Shown here in pieces: positions 50,921-61,965 of a DNA stretch of 64,000 bases. Under the pieces are notes generated by a model. The model ran no database searches. It had not been told where the DNA came from and saw nothing but the letters and a program-made list of their open reading frames with translations. Every line of letters starts with the position of its first letter. Position 1 is the stretch's first letter. The DNA is from Gymnogyps californianus (lineage: Eukaryota > Chordata > Aves > Accipitriformes > Cathartidae). The position numbers and the translations under genes were made by a program. The stretch spans positions 16,740,428 to 16,804,427 of the forward strand of contig NC_059480.1 of the NCBI RefSeq assembly GCF_018139145.2. Direction: 5' to 3'.

Positions 50921-53025
50921 GGCAAGGAATTCTCTCTCCCTTTTGTGGGGAGGGACGGATCCAGGTTAAGAAAACTCTGACCACGGCGACTGTCTGGGGA
51001 AAGGCATTCCACTGAACTGGTTAGGCAAGGGGCTGCGGAAGGACGGCTCGCTCAGGGGCATGAAAGGAAGGTATGTACAGGGGGAGGGGGACGAGCTGCT
51101 CCATCACTGGGGACAGCACTCCTGCGGGCGAGGTCCCCGCCCAGAGCCCTGGACACGCTGCTAGGATGGTGGCAGAAGACTTCCAGACTCCGCAAGCCCC
51201 TCGAATAACACTTTTATCAGGATGCTGCCCGCTGAAGTCCTTAGCCCAAAGCAGCTTTGTTTGGGTCCAGACTAGCATCTCTCAGCATCGGTGAGCAGTT
51301 TAAAGGGAAGGTGAAGGAAAGCAATTTTGCACCTGGTACGGCAGGCTGACGGCACGCCATGAGGGCTCCAGGGCAATGCAGTTGCACCACCACACACTCG
51401 TTCCTAGAGAGAGGTCTCTAGACCCCTCCTCCCTGTAGCTCCAGGGCATTTAGTCAGTCAGGAAAAAAAAAAGTTCCTATAACATTACCTGGTTTCTAGC
51501 ACTGCAGGATACAGCCTTTGAGACCACCGTTCCTCTTGAATGCAGGGAGCTGGCCACCACCCTACCACAGACCCCACGGTTGCTGGCTACATCCTTGGTC
51601 AGGGAAGAAGCTGGGGACCACGTTCTTTGGTGGGCCTCACGAATGGCAGGTGGCCCACAAGGACACACATTCAACTTACCTTCCTGGCCATCCGCAGCTC
51701 CTTCCCACGCCAGGGCCATGGCAGATACTAAACGTTCTCCACACCCACAGGGACCACCAGCCCCTCACTCCGGCTGTGCAAAAAGGCAGATCTCTGCTGG
51801 GATTTCCCAGCCTGCCTGTGGTTAACGCCATGGGAGAGGAAGGGGCACAGCCGGCAGCCTCACAGATGGGCCACCCAGGACATTGTGAAAGAGACAGTCA
51901 CAAGACACACAGCCAGGGAAGGCTGCTGACTGTCTAATGTTACACCAGACCCACAAACCCTCTTCCTGTCCCCTCCAGCTTTTTTCATCCCAAGGTAGTG
52001 TCGATCACCAGTTTCTCTTAGCCCTTATTATATGCGACATAGGAATACTATTTCTTCCTTAAAAACAAGAGTGTGAGAACTACAAGGTCTTGGCTCAGCA
52101 AGAGAGAGAGCTGTAGCTCAGATGAGAGGGATTTCTTTGTCACCCACCCTTCTTCTCCAGCTCTCTCCCCAGATAGTTGCATTTTCAAGGCAATGAACAC
52201 AACTGATGGGTGTTCCGCAGGGCAGAACTCATGCTCATTTTCCAGCCCGCCAATGGGACAGTTTCTTCAGGCACTGCTCTGAACACTGTAGCTCCTTCCC
52301 TACTGCCAGCTCTGTTGTGAACAAGCAACTGTACCCCCCAAAAATTAAATCATTAAAAAAAAAAAAAAAATCACAGCTCTCAGCAACACAACTCTTGGGA
52401 TCAAGGACAGACATCTTTTAAGGCTGAAAGTTTCATTTTTCAGCTACAAGTTGCAAGACAGCGCAGAGCTTATTTTAAAGGCTGATAGGGATTGCCTTAA
52501 AGTCCATGTAAGGACAATTGCTTTAAATAAACCAGTCTTAATTGCTTTGCACCTATTTAAGTCTCACATGGTGGTACATTTTGAAGAAAAGCTGGCCTTG
52601 CTCTTTTCCTAAGACAAATCTAATAATAAAAAGCACTCTGCCTTGGTCTCACTGTTCATCTCCTAGGGCCCCTCTGTTTCTGCTGCATTCCTTTGTGTTT
52701 ATCTGCCCTCTTCAACTCCTTGCTGCAATCAGCTGCGTGCAGCACCTCGTGTCTAGAAGTGACATGGCTGAGGTTACAGGAGAGACAGGTGCAAGGGGAG
52801 CTCTTGCCCCGAAGCTATCCAAAGGAAAAGAGAAGCTGGAGGGGAAGAGGGTTGTAAGGTATTTCAGATTAAAGCCGACAAACAGCAAACACCTTGCCCC
52901 AGGCTACACATTCTCTGCCAATGCAAGCTGCAGCGGCTGGGAGCCCCAGAAACAGCAAAGCAAACACGGACTTCTCTGCAAGGGGGAGTTGTCACCTGTC
53001 AGGGATGTTTGCAAATTTATAGGGA

Positions 53026-53040
53026 GGTGGTGGTGGTGGT
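53026..53040. repeat. (GGT)5 repeat
   Basis: Five perfect GGT units on the plus strand. Confidence 0.9.
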
Positions 53041-55155
53041 AAGGGGAGTAAAAAGAGCTTTCCTCATTTTAAAAGACGGGCTGTTTGCACAGGTTTGCAA
53101 TGCATATTTTGCTTTGTAAAGGCTTTTGTCCAGCATTCAACTGAGCAAAGGTGCTGTCTTCCACTGAAGACAAACTGGAACATTTATTAATGTACATACA
53201 TTAATGTACTCTGAGCCGCTGTCTTACAGTAAGGGCGAGGATGGGATGGAATTTCCCTGCTCCCCCTTCAGCTTCTCCTGTCAGTGAAAAACACTTCTTG
53301 AAGAAGTCACTGTGCAGCTCAGTCTCTCCAGAAACGCCTCCTGCAAGGCTGGGATCAAACCCATCATAAGCAAGAGGTAATTGCATGGCAAAAGCTGCCT
53401 GCCCTCCTCTCCTAGCCTCAGCACTCACTTCAGCAGTGCTCAGAGAGGACAAGAGGAAGGGATTTTCCATTCATGTTTCACTGCACCACAGATGGGAGAG
53501 GGAGACTCTGAACAAGGGCTTCAGGTGAGCCTGTCAGCTACCACGGCGCTCTGCAAACAGCTCAGAGGAACTGGAGATGGGGAGGCTTTGTTAGCACTCA
53601 ATGCAGCCAGTCCAGGTTTGAGCGTGGAAGGAGCAAAGTTTCTGCTGACAACCTTTAAACCGTTGGAGACTGTTTTTTAAGAGGACGTAGTTAGTTCAAA
53701 CAGAATATTACCACCCACTTTGAAAATCTGGAGCCCCTCTAAACATGGAGAATCTTTTGGACTAGCTATTGAAGAGACACATTTTTACTGGAGCTGTGCT
53801 ACGGTATTGGAAAAAGCCGAGATCCAGATGCTGACTGAAGGCTTTCACGCCACCCCTCTGTGCCCAACCCAAATGCAGAATCAAAAGATAACCAGACTTG
53901 ATGTCAGTCACCTCTCCTTGTGCACTTGGATTAGCTACACCACATTAGCCAACCTCAAAGTGGCCTTTTTGCCCTTTGCAGTCTTGCAAGGAAAGATAAG
54001 AGCACTGCAGTCTCCACAGCAGTCACACCAGAGTGGCAGTAACAGATCAAACCTTCTGTCACCAGGGACTGCAATCAGTGTGACCTGGGAGCTCTTTCCT
54101 TGCAGATGCGATGCTCCAGGTTACAAACACTGCCAGGATGCAGACTGCCAACACGCATTCATTGGGCACATTAAAAATGGTGGTTGATTAGCCAGGGAAT
54201 TAATTGACACAGCTTCTCAGGATGGAAACACAGAGGAACACGAAAGTTTACAGACACCAACACAAATTTCAAGCCACACATGATTTTTACCCCAAAGTAT
54301 ACAAAACCCAGGAAGAACAGAAATAGGACACAAACAGCTCAACCTCCTGAAATACCTCCTGCTCCAGCCTGCAAGAATAGCACCTGGCTTCTTCACCAGA
54401 GCTATTGCTAAGAAAGAGCTGGTCAGTTTGTGCCAAAGGCAATGAACCAGCAACTACCAGTGCCTCATCCGCATTCCAGTCTTGAGCCATACTGGTGAGA
54501 CACCCACAGCCAAGACTTGTTACAAACACTCTCTAGCTTTGCCTATCTGGAGACAGAGGAGGAAAAAACCCAACCATGATCTGAAACCAAGTTCTCATTC
54601 TTATCTGACCTTCAAGAGAAGAAAAACCAGTGAAGAACCCATGCCCTTGGTCAGCAAAATTGCAACTGTGCCCAGAATACCAACTATTTTAACCCTGAGG
54701 CTATGTAAACTAGCTCTAAGCAGGGACGGTTGAGCAGCCAAGTGCAAGAGACTCCTCAGCTCTTCTGCTTGTTTAGCTACCTCATCCCTCTCTCCTGCCA
54801 TTGCTGCAGCAGGAGAGGAGGAGCAGGTAAGGAGCTAGCCTGCTCCCCCTCACAGCCCCGGGGAGGCACAGAGGAGCAATGCCTTTCCATGGGTCACACA
54901 CCGTCCAGTTTAGCCACATGTACAGAACCACTGTTCACCACCACCCGAGTCACTTGGCAGAGCCATGCTCCCAACCAGCTTCTGTGGGTGGGACACAACA
55001 GGCGAAGCAAGAAGGGACGTCCTTGGTCAGAGGCAGCGGCCACAGCTCCTCCACCAAGAGGGGGAAGATGGTCCTGGGGCAATGCAGCCAGTATAGCTCC
55101 TGCAAAAACTCCCCATCTGTCCCCAAAGGTTAAGGAAGTTCTTCTCACTACTCAC

Positions 55156-55288
55156 CCACATTGGGTCATTCAGCTCTGTGTCCTGCACCCGGACGCAGTC
55201 CATGCTAATCTCTATTTTGTTTGTAGGGCCATTTTCAGATGGGCCATCGATGAAGTTTAAATCGATCGGCTGAACCGAGCATATTGGC
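55156..55288 (-). CDS. TP63: TP63 exon 3 (TA isoforms)
   Basis: This 133-bp exon supplies the third base of the Gln codon begun in exon 2, then 44 codons, from [20 protein letters not shown] to [14 protein letters not shown]. It is the second half of the TA-specific N-terminus. It matches human p63 closely in [12 protein letters not shown] and NKIEISMDC and differs in the acidic tail (Val for Ile, Val for Met, Glu-Leu-Asn for Asp-Leu-Ser). The acceptor is a good pyrimidine tract ending TTTTCAG and the donor is TGG then GTGAGT, in phase 0. ΔN transcripts omit this exon because they start in the following intron. Confidence 0.97.
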
Positions 55289-56040
55289 CTGAAAAGAACA
55301 GAATAATGCAGTTAAAATTGGCCAAATTCTATTTTCTGCTCCCCCATGCTAGGGTGTCACCCAGGACTTAGGCATGACCACAAACCAGTCTCAGGACAAA
55401 GTAATTACTAATGAACAACTACCTCATCACCCGCTATGCTAACAGCAGCCCCTGAACAGGACAGGGCCTGGAGGGACATTTCACTTGCCTGACCAGAAAA
55501 ATGAGGTAAGAGTGCAGGAGTTAAATCACTGAAAGACAGAACTTATGGAGGATTTATAGCAGTAACTGTCTCAGCATCAGTCATGGCAAGTCAGGAATGG
55601 GAACAGAGTCAGTTTTATTTCCTTCAATGGACCTGACAGGGTGAACTCTGCACCAGCTCCACCTCCTCTCCCTCCCTGGCATCAGCAAAAGAGGAAAACA
55701 TGCAGCCTGGACATAGAGTAATGGCCCCATTTCCTTAGGGGAAAATGCCAGCCATCCACCTTAAGCGATCACGTGCTGAAAAGTAGTCAGCTCTGCAACC
55801 AAAGGTCTTGAAGAGAGCCAGTTTCACTGCTGATCTCTGCATCTCTTCCCCATAGCCTGGATATAGAACCTCTTGAGAGGTCAAGAGCTGTCAGTCATCA
55901 CAGACTCACACCCACATCTTCTAATCAACAGGTACAGAAGACTCCAAAGCCCCCAGCATCAGTCCCCTGAGCAGCCTAATTATAGAGGCGTCCCGTCCCA
56001 AAATGCCTTTTTCCACAGGTTCCACATAAGGGCTACTTAC
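55289..56040 (-). other. TP63: TP63 intron 2 (752 bp)
   Basis: This short intron lies between exons 2 and 3, with donor GTAAGT at 56040 and acceptor CAG at 55289. The close spacing of exons 2 and 3 agrees with other vertebrate TP63 genes. I see no gene, long simple repeat or recognisable transposon in it. Confidence 0.95.
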
Positions 56041-56169
56041 TGTTCCAGGAAGTCCCAGATATGCTGGAGCACCTCTGGGCTGAGGAATTCCCTGGGCTGC
56101 GAGCTCTGTGACATGGTCGATCGGTAGTAACTCTCCTTCCAGGAGAAGTGGCTCGGAGTTTCTACAAAC
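56041..56169 (-). CDS. TP63: TP63 exon 2 (TA isoforms, start of the activation domain)
   Basis: This 129-bp exon encodes [18 protein letters not shown], then [20 protein letters not shown] and DFLE, plus two bases of a Gln codon. The Met at 56114-56112 (A at -3) is the start of the originally described TAp63. Longer TA forms enter from exon 1, which is outside the window. The stretch [11 protein letters not shown] is the activation helix that binds p300/CBP-type coactivators and MDM2 in this family. Trp and Leu of the Phe-Trp-Leu triad are present, but the first position is Leu where human p63 has Phe. The acceptor is TTTTTTAAG after an unusually long T-rich tract and the donor is GTAAGT. Confidence 0.97.
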
Positions 56170-56185
56170 CTTAAAAAACAAAAGC

Positions 56186-56218
<33 letters not shown>

Positions 56219-56245
56219 AAGAAAAAAAAGAAAAACACACACACA
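56170..56245 (-). repeat. TP63: Long T-rich tract at the exon 2 acceptor
   Basis: On the transcript strand about 75 bases immediately upstream of exon 2 are almost entirely T with a few C or G, including T19 (56186-56204), preceded by a short GT repeat. It works as an exaggerated polypyrimidine tract. The acceptor itself is AAG, less favourable at -3 than CAG. Confidence 0.85.
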
Positions 56246-58352
56246 AAGATATGTTGAATGCATGAGCCCAACTTGATGAAAACCCATAAATAGAAGCTAT
56301 TGTGTGAAAAAGGAGACATGCTGAATGCCTGGAACATTCACAGCTGTACAACACACATTCCACACTGCTGCAGATGCTGTATTTAGACGGGAGAGAATTT
56401 GGCCACCCTGCCCAATAAGTTAAATACCCCTCAGAGTCCACTGGGATGCTGCATCATAAGAATCCCAGAGGAAAAAAAAAAGCCACCTTCCGTTTTACCC
56501 CCAAATAATCAACTTTCCATATAAAGCAGGTAGTCTTTGCAGCAGGTTAAGCACCTAAGCAGTGTGCAATTCCACTGTCCCTAGCTGGTCGCTCCTCTAG
56601 ATTGCATGCCCTCGGATGATTTAGGTGACTTCTCCTACACTGCAGCTGAGGTCTTAGTCTAAAATAAGTATTTTTTTAAAAATTTGAATAATAATAATTT
56701 TTTTTTTAAAATCTTATTTTTGCTTTATTTTCTATGGAAATAAGTTCCATCACGTCAGATTATATCTGCTTGTCTACTGCCTTCTCACTTCCAATAACTT
56801 CTGAGCCTGATGGGCTGATTTCCGCCAGATCTACTAATTACCTTGGCCATTTTTATCCCCTTAAGCTCCCACAAGCCTCACAGAAATAGGTGGGCCCAAG
56901 AGGAGCAGTGACGAAGCCAGAGCACTCGTGCTTTCCACAGCTGCACATTCTCATCCCACTGGCCAATTTCTAAATTCAAACGCAGCAGCTTTTACAGCCG
57001 TGTCAAAATACTCAACGGCTGCAAGGATGTAAGGGGGGGTGGGAGGAATTTCTTGAGTATATTTGCAGTTGACAAAAACTCTTGGTTCAACTTTAATTAG
57101 AGTACGAGGCAGGTGACTGCCTTTCCTGCTACAAGGACAGGGGCACCCTGCAAAATTTTCATATAAAAGAGTTGTTTCGGCACAATGCAAGTGAACGAGC
57201 CGCGCTCCCTGCCAGGGGAACGGCTGTGGCAGGAGCCAGGGCTATAAATGGATTCCAAAGAGAATTGGACTAACATTTGGTTTGGCACATTTCGGTGCTG
57301 TTCAACACAATGGTCTAAACAACTTGCAAGGAAGACCCTAATTTCTTAAGCTGCCAAAATTAAGAGAGCGTTTCAGAGGGAAGATGACACTATAGTTGTT
57401 CTTTTCCTCTATTTTTTCCTGAAGTATCTATTTCTTGCTGCTGTCAGCGAGGGATCTAGCGCTCTCTACTGAATTTGTATGGCCTCTTATGTTTTGAGGA
57501 TGACTCTGGTCTGCAAAAAGCAGGGCTTTCCTCACCTCTGCTGCCCACAGAACTGCATGCTCTTTGAAAAGCACAGTCTTCCTAAGCTAATAGAAATCAA
57601 AGCGATTTCAGCGCCCAGAGCCATAGCTGGGCATGCCTCAAAACAGGTGAAAGTATCACTTCAGTTGCTCATCCTTTTTGTGATTAACAAAAAAAACCCC
57701 AACATCCTTTAAAAGTTCACGAACAGCTAAAGACAGAAATAAAATTCAGAAGTGTCATAGCTAATAGCTCTGTCTCACAGATGTGAGCACATACCCACAC
57801 TACATGTGAATAAATCACAAAGCTTCTGAGAAGAGCAGTTATCCCACAAAGTACCAGAAATTACTCCTTTCAAGCTTTCAGTCTGGTAAGACACTTTCAA
57901 GAGTGCCATACTGAGACCCAGAGAACAGATCTGGCCTGAAGTCTGCTATATAAGCTGTGAACCAACGCTACCATGAGCTTTGGAGGACAGCAATGGGAAG
58001 TGCATGCTCCTCAACCCACTCCACCGCTAAACCCGCAGACCCCAGGCACTGCTCGATACTCTGCACCCGGTCCTGACCTCCAAGGAACAGGCAGAGAAAC
58101 CCCACAATGGGTTCTCCAAAGCCACCAAAGGGCTCGCTTTTAACAATTATTTACCACTTATCACAACTACCCTTGACTTGAACACTAAAAATCACTTTTT
58201 AGGAATTCATTGCCAAGGTAGCAACAACCACCGTCCACACCAGCTCGCTACTATGTACACAGGAACCAACTTCACCAAAAAGAGTTATTAAAAAAACCAG
58301 ACCTTCCTCAGAGACCTTCTTTCCTTCAAAAAGTCTCAGTGCAATGAGGTTC

Positions 58353-58372
58353 CTGCATGCCATGACATGCCC
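58353..58372. promoter_or_regulatory. Possible p53-family motif with clustered CATG
   Basis: Three CATG cores lie within 14 bp (58356, 58361, 58366), the first and third exactly 10 bp apart. Against the full p53-family consensus four flanking positions mismatch. It lies about 2.2 kb upstream of exon 2. The evidence is weak by itself. Confidence 0.2.
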
Positions 58373-61300
58373 CAGCTTTGGTTCACAGCTGCACGAAGTC
58401 CGAGGTCTCAAGAAGGCAAAGCAACTCAGTTCCGCCCTGCCTGCTCTGGCCCTTGTGGTCCCATTCAGCAGCAAAGCAGAAGTTGCTTATCATCAACCTA
58501 CCCCAACCAAGCACTCTTCACAGTGCCCACAGCCTGCAGCACAGGAGAGGAAGGAGATATTAGCTGCACAGACTGATAAAGCCAGGTTTGTTATTCTACG
58601 CCTCTGAAGCTAACAAAGCTGTTGGAAAGAGTCACACCAGTTGAGGACACAACCAGTACATCCCTGTACTAAACACAACTCCAGATTTCTCCAGAGAGGC
58701 ATTTTCCAGCTGTCTTATCTTTATCCCTGTACCCAACCAAGCTCCTGGCTTACTGTTTCTAAGAAAAGCATTATCAGATTTTACCTGATGGCCAGAAAGG
58801 CACGTTTCCCTATACCAAGCAAGAGAAGTTCCCTGGTTAATGCTTTCACAGAAGCAATATTTGAGAGACTCCTTCAACGCTCTCTGCAACACCTTTTACT
58901 ACCCGTACAGCTCTATTTCCAAAGGAGGCTGCAGGATTAGGTGGCCAACCTTGGCAAGGCACCTGTGAGAAAGCTATAGCATTACAGAGGTAGCGAGCAT
59001 TGCTTTTTACTCAGTTTGGTGCATCGTGCTCTCAGGTGGGAAAGAGCTGTCAAGCCGCAAGAAAAATCAACTTCAGTTCAGCACAAAGCTACATGCAAGC
59101 TAAACTGTCTCCTTCCCTGTCATCTTAATAAAATCTAAACCTAGGGCCATTTTCCTTAACAAACAGCCTTCAGCATAGAGGAGCAGCCTCTGTCTACTAA
59201 ACAGCATACCTAAGTGCCCAAATTTGCTCTTCCACAAGAAAATAACAGCTAAAGCCTAAGCAAGATCTATGCATAAATTTCACTAGTTAGTTGTCTTTTC
59301 CCACATCAGCAAACGCTCTAGCTTCAGTAAAATAATCCCCAAGTGCCTAAAGTTAATCACAAGATAGCAGGAGTTTGCATTGTTCAAATTGCTCCTACCA
59401 GCTGCTTTTTTTATTAACAGACATTTAAACAACATCCCTTTACCCACAACCACCTATCCCAAAGTGCATCCCAGGAGATAACACTACCAAACACAGCCTG
59501 TTATACCAAACTACTGAATACTACAGGACAAAGCATGGTAGTAAGCCTTGCCTAGCTTGCCCTCTGCTTTAACTCTACAAGCTAATTCCCTGCATGAACT
59601 GCTGAAATAGTTGGCAGGCAGCTTGCCACAAGCAGAGAGTACTAACTGCACCAGGTTGGAACTACAGAGGGACTCACGGCCCCCATCACACTGCAAGCTG
59701 AATAGGACATTGCACCCACAAGCCCCTCCTTTAAAAACCACCAGGGGATTATTAATTAACAGAAATAGCAGGTTAAATCTTCTCTGAGAAGCAGCACCTC
59801 ACCAAGAGCACAGGGTTTCCTGGCACAGTACTAGAACACTGTTCCTGAACCACTGAATCCCAGGACAGGTTTCAGCCAGCAATGCACTCCCACTGAGGTC
59901 TAGCTCAGCTCCATCCTATTTATTTTGCTGAAGCAAGAGCAGCCCAGACTCCAGGTGAAAGCACTTTTCCAGATTCACTTGGTGGGCTGAAGCCTCGGGC
60001 ACACTGATTGTTTTGCTGCCTCCTGATCATTTCCCCAGAAGTGCTGTGTTACAGCCCACCGGAGTGGGACTGCATCCCAGCTGATTCAGTTTGCCATCAC
60101 ACTTATGAGTGAGATCTCTGCAAAATATGCCAATGAGAGCAACATGCCCCTGTAGCTGTGCCCACATGGCACTCAATTTCAGAGCCCCCCAGAAGGCTGG
60201 GAATGTTAAACTTCACAAAAAAAAAAACCCTCTAAACAAAACCCACCCCACCAAAAACGAACAACCAAACAAAAAAACCCTGGCAAGCACAGCATTTGCC
60301 TTTCATAAGCTTTAGCCCATCTGCACAGGTATTGCCTTTCCCTGGAGCCGAGGGTCCCAACACAGGTGGAAACAAAGCCCTGACTGCTTGGCCCAGCGTG
60401 ACATAAACTGGTGGCAAACCAGAGAGAAAACAAGACGTTTCTGCTCCAACTACCTCACTCTAAGCACATGCTTCCACTCTTCACCACATTTTCCCCCTTC
60501 CTACCTTCACATCAAAGACATTAAAGAAAAGCAACAAAAGAAAACAAAAAAAACCAAATCACTTTTCACAGCAGAAAACAATGACAGAAAACTATTAACT
60601 ATTGCAATGCAGCAGTACTTCTCACCCAAAAAGCCACCTTTCACTGCAAACAACCTTTCTTAGAAAGGGCTAAACCCAAAACAACAAGGCTTAACTTACC
60701 ACTGGGGAAAAAGACACAAGCTCCTGAAGAAAGCAAGACCTAAGTTTGGTACGGAGCATGCACAGCCCCTCCTCTGTAGCTTTAACCTTAAAGGCAGATG
60801 CCACCTGCTTTCACTGATACAGGGTCAGAGCTGATGCAGGGTGCAGCTCAAGCACCACTGGGGCACATGTGTGAGTCCAGCAATGTCCTTCCAAAAATAA
60901 GAAAGACTGTCACAACCAAGAGATAGCATGGTTTTCTTTGGTTTTTCATCCAAAACGGGCTTAGAGCTTCAACACTCTGAACTGCCCCCGGGTTAATAGT
61001 AGAGTTTATGGGGAAACCAGAAATGGATAAGGTATCTCAGTGAAGCTGCTGTGTTGGGTTTCAAGAGATCCAAGCGCCTCCAGTTCTCCTTAGCTTCCCT
61101 CGGAAGCTGGAGCTCTGGGGTGGTTTGTGTTTTTCCCGCATGGTGTGCAAATTCTTGGAAACTATCAGTGTGGTTTATAGATGCCAAACTTCATGGCTTG
61201 ATATTCGTGTAAAGCCACAGTGTAAAATCTTGTGAGAAGAAATCTTTCACAGTAGGGACGAGCAAAATGATTTGGAGCTTTTTTTCTGCTTGTTGCCAAA

Positions 61301-61559
61301 GTTACAGGACGTTGCTTTCTGCTTCTCTCCACTAAATGTCTATCAATGGTGTACAATTTTCTGTCACTGGGTCTGTAGTCCTCAGTCAGTGGACAAGCAG
61401 ATGGGGCCAAAGAAGTCTGTCTTTGTAAGCTACAGATTTTGCTGTTTTTTCACAAGATATATTCCTCTAAAGGACATCTACTCTTATGAAGAAAGCACTT
61501 CCACATTATACAGACGAACCCAAAGAATAATTAATATTTTCTAAATAATGATATCTAAT

Positions 61560-61760
61560 ATGGCTCATTTTATTCATAGCTCTCAAAGTGCTCTACAAAG
61601 GAAGACAGTGTAATTACTCCCATTTTACCTGTGGGAAAACTAAGGCACCAGGAGGTCATAGGATTACTCATTGTTACTCAGCAAGCCAGTTGTGCAGCCA
61701 GAAATACAACCTTGGTCACCTGAGTCCCAGTCTGGTGCTGCTCAAAAAGGAACTAGATAA
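61560..61760 (+). repeat. MIR/CORE-SINE-like remnant
   Basis: The order TCTCAAAGTGCTCTACAAAG, CTCCCATTTTACCTGTGGGA, AAACTAAGGCACCAGGAGGT, then CAGCCAGAAATACAACCTTG and CCTGAGTCCCAGTCTGGTGC follows the full-length MIR-type consensus. It is diverged but covers most of the element. Confidence 0.6.
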
Positions 61761-61889
61761 ATTAAAAAAAGCCTTCATTTCTTTTGGTAGAGTATGCACT
61801 GCATTTCCTAGAGCAAGAAACCCGCAAACTTCGTTTATCTTCAAGCACCAAAATGCTGATGCCCAGGAATGAAAATCAAGGCTGCAGAA

Positions 61890-61965
61890 ATGCTGTGACC
61901 GGCTTTAAGCCACACTCAGAGTTCAGTGTGGAAGCAGAATTCAAACCCAGATACCCGGACTAAAA
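61890..61965 (+). repeat. Fragment resembling a MIR 3' half
   Basis: GTGGAAGCAGAATTCAAACC followed by CAGATACCCGGACTAAAACC resembles 'agtggcagagccaggattcaaacccaggtctgactccaaa'. It lies 130 bp after the clearer remnant and may be a second insertion or a displaced part of it. Confidence 0.4.

Larger units (their letters stand above)
40117..55155 (-). other. TP63: TA intron 3, part upstream of the ΔN exon
   Basis: This is the first part of the intron between exon 3 and exon 4 in TA transcripts, with donor GTGAGT at 55155. Apart from the ΔN leader, promoter and CpG island, it contains low-complexity tracts (A16 at 40453, T14 at 40619, G18 at 41724, A13 at 45174, G11 near 48475, A16 at 52355), a diverged 52-bp tandem duplication (46335-46438), small microsatellites and a complex ATTA/TCF-like segment (47480-47730). 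Open frames of up to 190 codons occur, but none resembles a known protein. Confidence 0.9.

Noticed and set aside
51518..51937. 139-codon plus-strand frame and similar ones (49603-50013, 53720-54187, 54730-55260)
   Set aside because: They overlap introns or the antisense of exon 3, lack recognisable domains and have lengths within chance expectation.
57243..57248. TATAAA as an intron 1 promoter on the plus strand
   Set aside because: There is no CpG island, no CCAAT cluster and no plausible exon downstream. A lone TATAAA is common by chance.
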